This document shows positions 62,616-64,000 of a stretch of DNA of 64,000 nucleotides, one piece after another; positions within the stretch are counted from its first letter, which is position 1; the number at the start of each line of letters is the position of its first letter. This DNA is from Sthenelais limicola (taxonomy: Eukaryota > Annelida > Polychaeta > Phyllodocida > Sigalionidae): positions 114,204,582 to 114,268,581 of the forward strand of contig OW804097.1 of the NCBI GenBank assembly GCA_942159475.1, read 5' to 3'. A model generated the notes under the pieces. It was not told the DNA's origin. It did not search any database and was given only the letters and a program-made list of their open reading frames with translations. A program made the position numbers and the translations under genes.

Positions 62616-62894
62616 CTTCAGATGCCAGTAAATGAACAAGTCAGCAGTTTTATGGAAACAAGCTTCAAAGCAGTCAGGTTCAGAAGGCAGATTTGGACCC
62701 CTGAGTACCAGGAGGTCATTAACACTTTAGCCTTAAAGTCTTAGCCTTGTGGTTAAGCTCATCGCTGGATGTGGAATCGAGGAATGTGTGTGTTTGGATA
62801 GGACTGAAACGTGCACTGCATATTATAAGTTGGCAAATCTAGCAAGTGTCCCCAAAACCTCCCACTTAGAAACAATCAGTTTTTAAACAAGAAA

Positions 62895-63050
62895 ATGGCA
62901 GCCGCCCAGGCGTCCTGGAGACTCAGACTGAGTCGGGAAATCGAGCGACAAATATTGATCTTCGCCACAAGCGAAAACCTCCAGCAGCGAAGTGAAAACC
63001 GGGTAATTATGGCTAATGGTATGATGATTGGTTATAGTCTCAAGTTTTAA
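62895..63050 (+). CDS. Possible small coding exon, unrecognised
   Basis: ATG in context GAAAATGGC opens MAAAQASWRLRLSREIERQI and continues to ATSENLQQRSENR, where a GTAATT donor-like site follows (63002). The open frame itself stops at 63050 after 51 codons. The 62880-63005 stretch is CpG-rich relative to its flanks, as first exons often are. No homology is recognised and no acceptor was found, so this may be chance. Confidence 0.25.
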   Translation: MAAAQASWRLRLSREIERQILIFATSENLQQRSENRVIMANGMMIGYSLKF

Positions 63051-63471
63051 TTATGTCGTTAAGGACCGCGTGTGGGGTGCATACATGTTGGTTGCCATGA
63101 CGCTGTTATCATGGTGACGGTGGTTGGGCTTATCGCTAGGTGCCAGGCTGGGAGAGGAATCCCCCAGAGGATGGGAGGGTACAAAGTGGGGATGGTCTGA
63201 ATGGTAGGGGCTTATTAAACCCTGGGCACAGGTGACTCCTGGTAGAGACTGATTCTATAGGGGGACTCCTACTTAGTCCAAGTGTACATTCAGTAGCTAT
63301 AGGTCTGAGTGTTACGGTTTAGACAACTACTCTTGTTATAATGTATGTATGTATGTATAGGTTTTTATTTCCGGAAGTGTACACTTTCAATAACATGTCA
63401 TATTTTGACACCGAAAAAGGGGGTGGGTCTCCTCTATGAAACCATGAATCTTCCTGAGGGCCCCCTGAATA

Positions 63472-63985
63472 ATAGTGAGTGAGTGAAATTGGTTGCTTTA
63501 CGCCATTATCAACACATTTAATATGGTTATATCAAGGGTGGGAGAGCTGAGAGTGAGTGAGTGAGTGAGATTGGTTGCTTTACGCCCTTATTAACACATT
63601 GAAAGGTTATATCAAGGGCGGGAGAGCTGAGAGGGAGTGAGTGAGTGAGATTGGTTGCTTAACGCCCTTATTAATACATTGAAGGTTATATCAAGGGCAG
63701 GAGAGCTGAGAGGGAGTGAGTGAGTGAGATTGGTTGCTTTACGCCCTTATTAATACATTGAAGGTTATATCAAGGGCGGGAGAGCTGAGAGGGAGTGAGT
63801 GAGTGAGATTGGTTGCTTTACGCCCTTATCAACACATTGAAAGGTTATATCAAGGGCGGGAGAGCTGAGAGGGAGGCAGTTTATGATCATACCCAGAAAA
63901 TAGAGATAGAGAAGAAGGGAGAGAGAGACACAGAGAAAAAGAGACAGAAAGGCACTTTATGGTCATACCCAGGACCAATCTTGTT
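63472..63985 (+). repeat. Family D tandem array, largest copy
   Basis: Five units of about 85-90 bp (GTGAGTGAGATTGGTTGCTT, ATCAAGGGCGGGAGAGCTGA) are followed by one unit with CATACCCAGAAAATAGAGAT and CATACCCAGGACCA. Tandem expansion of one unit type accounts for the size difference from other copies. Confidence 0.9.
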
Positions 63986-64000
63986 ATAATATGTTGTGTC

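Noticed and set aside
62745..62800. TTGTGGTTAAGCTCATCGCTGG, resembling a tRNA or SINE A box
   Set aside because: No convincing B box, acceptor stem or cloverleaf pairing in the following 70 bp.

Overview
The window is repeat-dominated, AT-rich animal nuclear DNA. Nothing in it looks bacterial: there are no operons, Shine-Dalgarno sites or dense coding. It holds non-LTR and Penelope-like retroelements, many short terminal-inverted-repeat (TIR) elements, micro- and minisatellites, and a few CpG-rich stretches with animal-type promoter motifs. A marine invertebrate is likely. The GTGAGTGAG-led tandem repeats resemble repeats I associate with gastropods, but this placement is only an inference.

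The best-supported functional object is a nearly pristine Penelope-like retroelement (PLE) at 52935-58192. A 13-bp target-site duplication (52922-52934 and 58193-58205) bounds it, along with direct terminal repeats of 325 bp in which I see no difference. Each terminal repeat carries a hammerhead-ribozyme-like motif and an AATAAA signal. Inside are an N-terminal ORF (53478-54032), an overlapping reverse transcriptase plus GIY-YIG endonuclease ORF (53855-56167), and a 165-bp gap. That gap contains an apparent RNA polymerase II promoter: NRF1-like, CRE, octamer, TATA and initiator motifs with correct TATA-to-initiator spacing. Two further overlapping ORFs follow: one with two C2H2 zinc fingers (56333-56812) and a long disordered basic one (56724-57695). 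A PLE with a separately promoted zinc-finger module is the most unusual thing in the window.

Layout. 1-2.4 kb: fourteen dispersed copies of a near-palindromic 16-mer. 2.7-20 kb: degraded TIR elements, a minisatellite (6.0-6.5 kb), an alternating-palindrome array (11.07-11.34 kb) and a cluster of family C elements (14-18 kb). 21.1-23.1 kb: a 5'-truncated LINE on the minus strand, nested in a family B element. 25.4-26.6 kb: a CpG-rich promoter-like stretch followed by a possible first coding exon with a strong splice donor. 27-52 kb: dense family A elements (about 240 bp, 4-bp target duplications) with foldbacks, a pyrimidine tract (30.35-31.0 kb), a purine tract (41.05-42.53 kb) and a 12-bp satellite (42.64-43.43 kb). 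52.9-58.2 kb: the PLE. 58.7-60.1 kb: an inverted, diverged copy of 42.5-44.1 kb. 60-64 kb: family B copies, a possible small exon and a tandem family D array.

Repeat families are named here for convenience. A: about 235-240 bp, termini GGGTCAGATTTTCAG or GGGTGAAGTCGCCAG followed by AAAATGTACAATT. B: about 410 bp, termini with TGATGTGTTCCAGGAAAATG. C: about 345 bp, termini AGGGGAGTTGCAT. D: tandem GTGAGTGAG and GGTCATACCCAGG units. E: ends matching CAGTGGCCGGACCGCTT. F, G, H, I and J are low-copy families described in their entries. Several are nested in one another, giving internal empty-site evidence. No rRNA, convincing tRNA, CRISPR array or complete host gene was seen.
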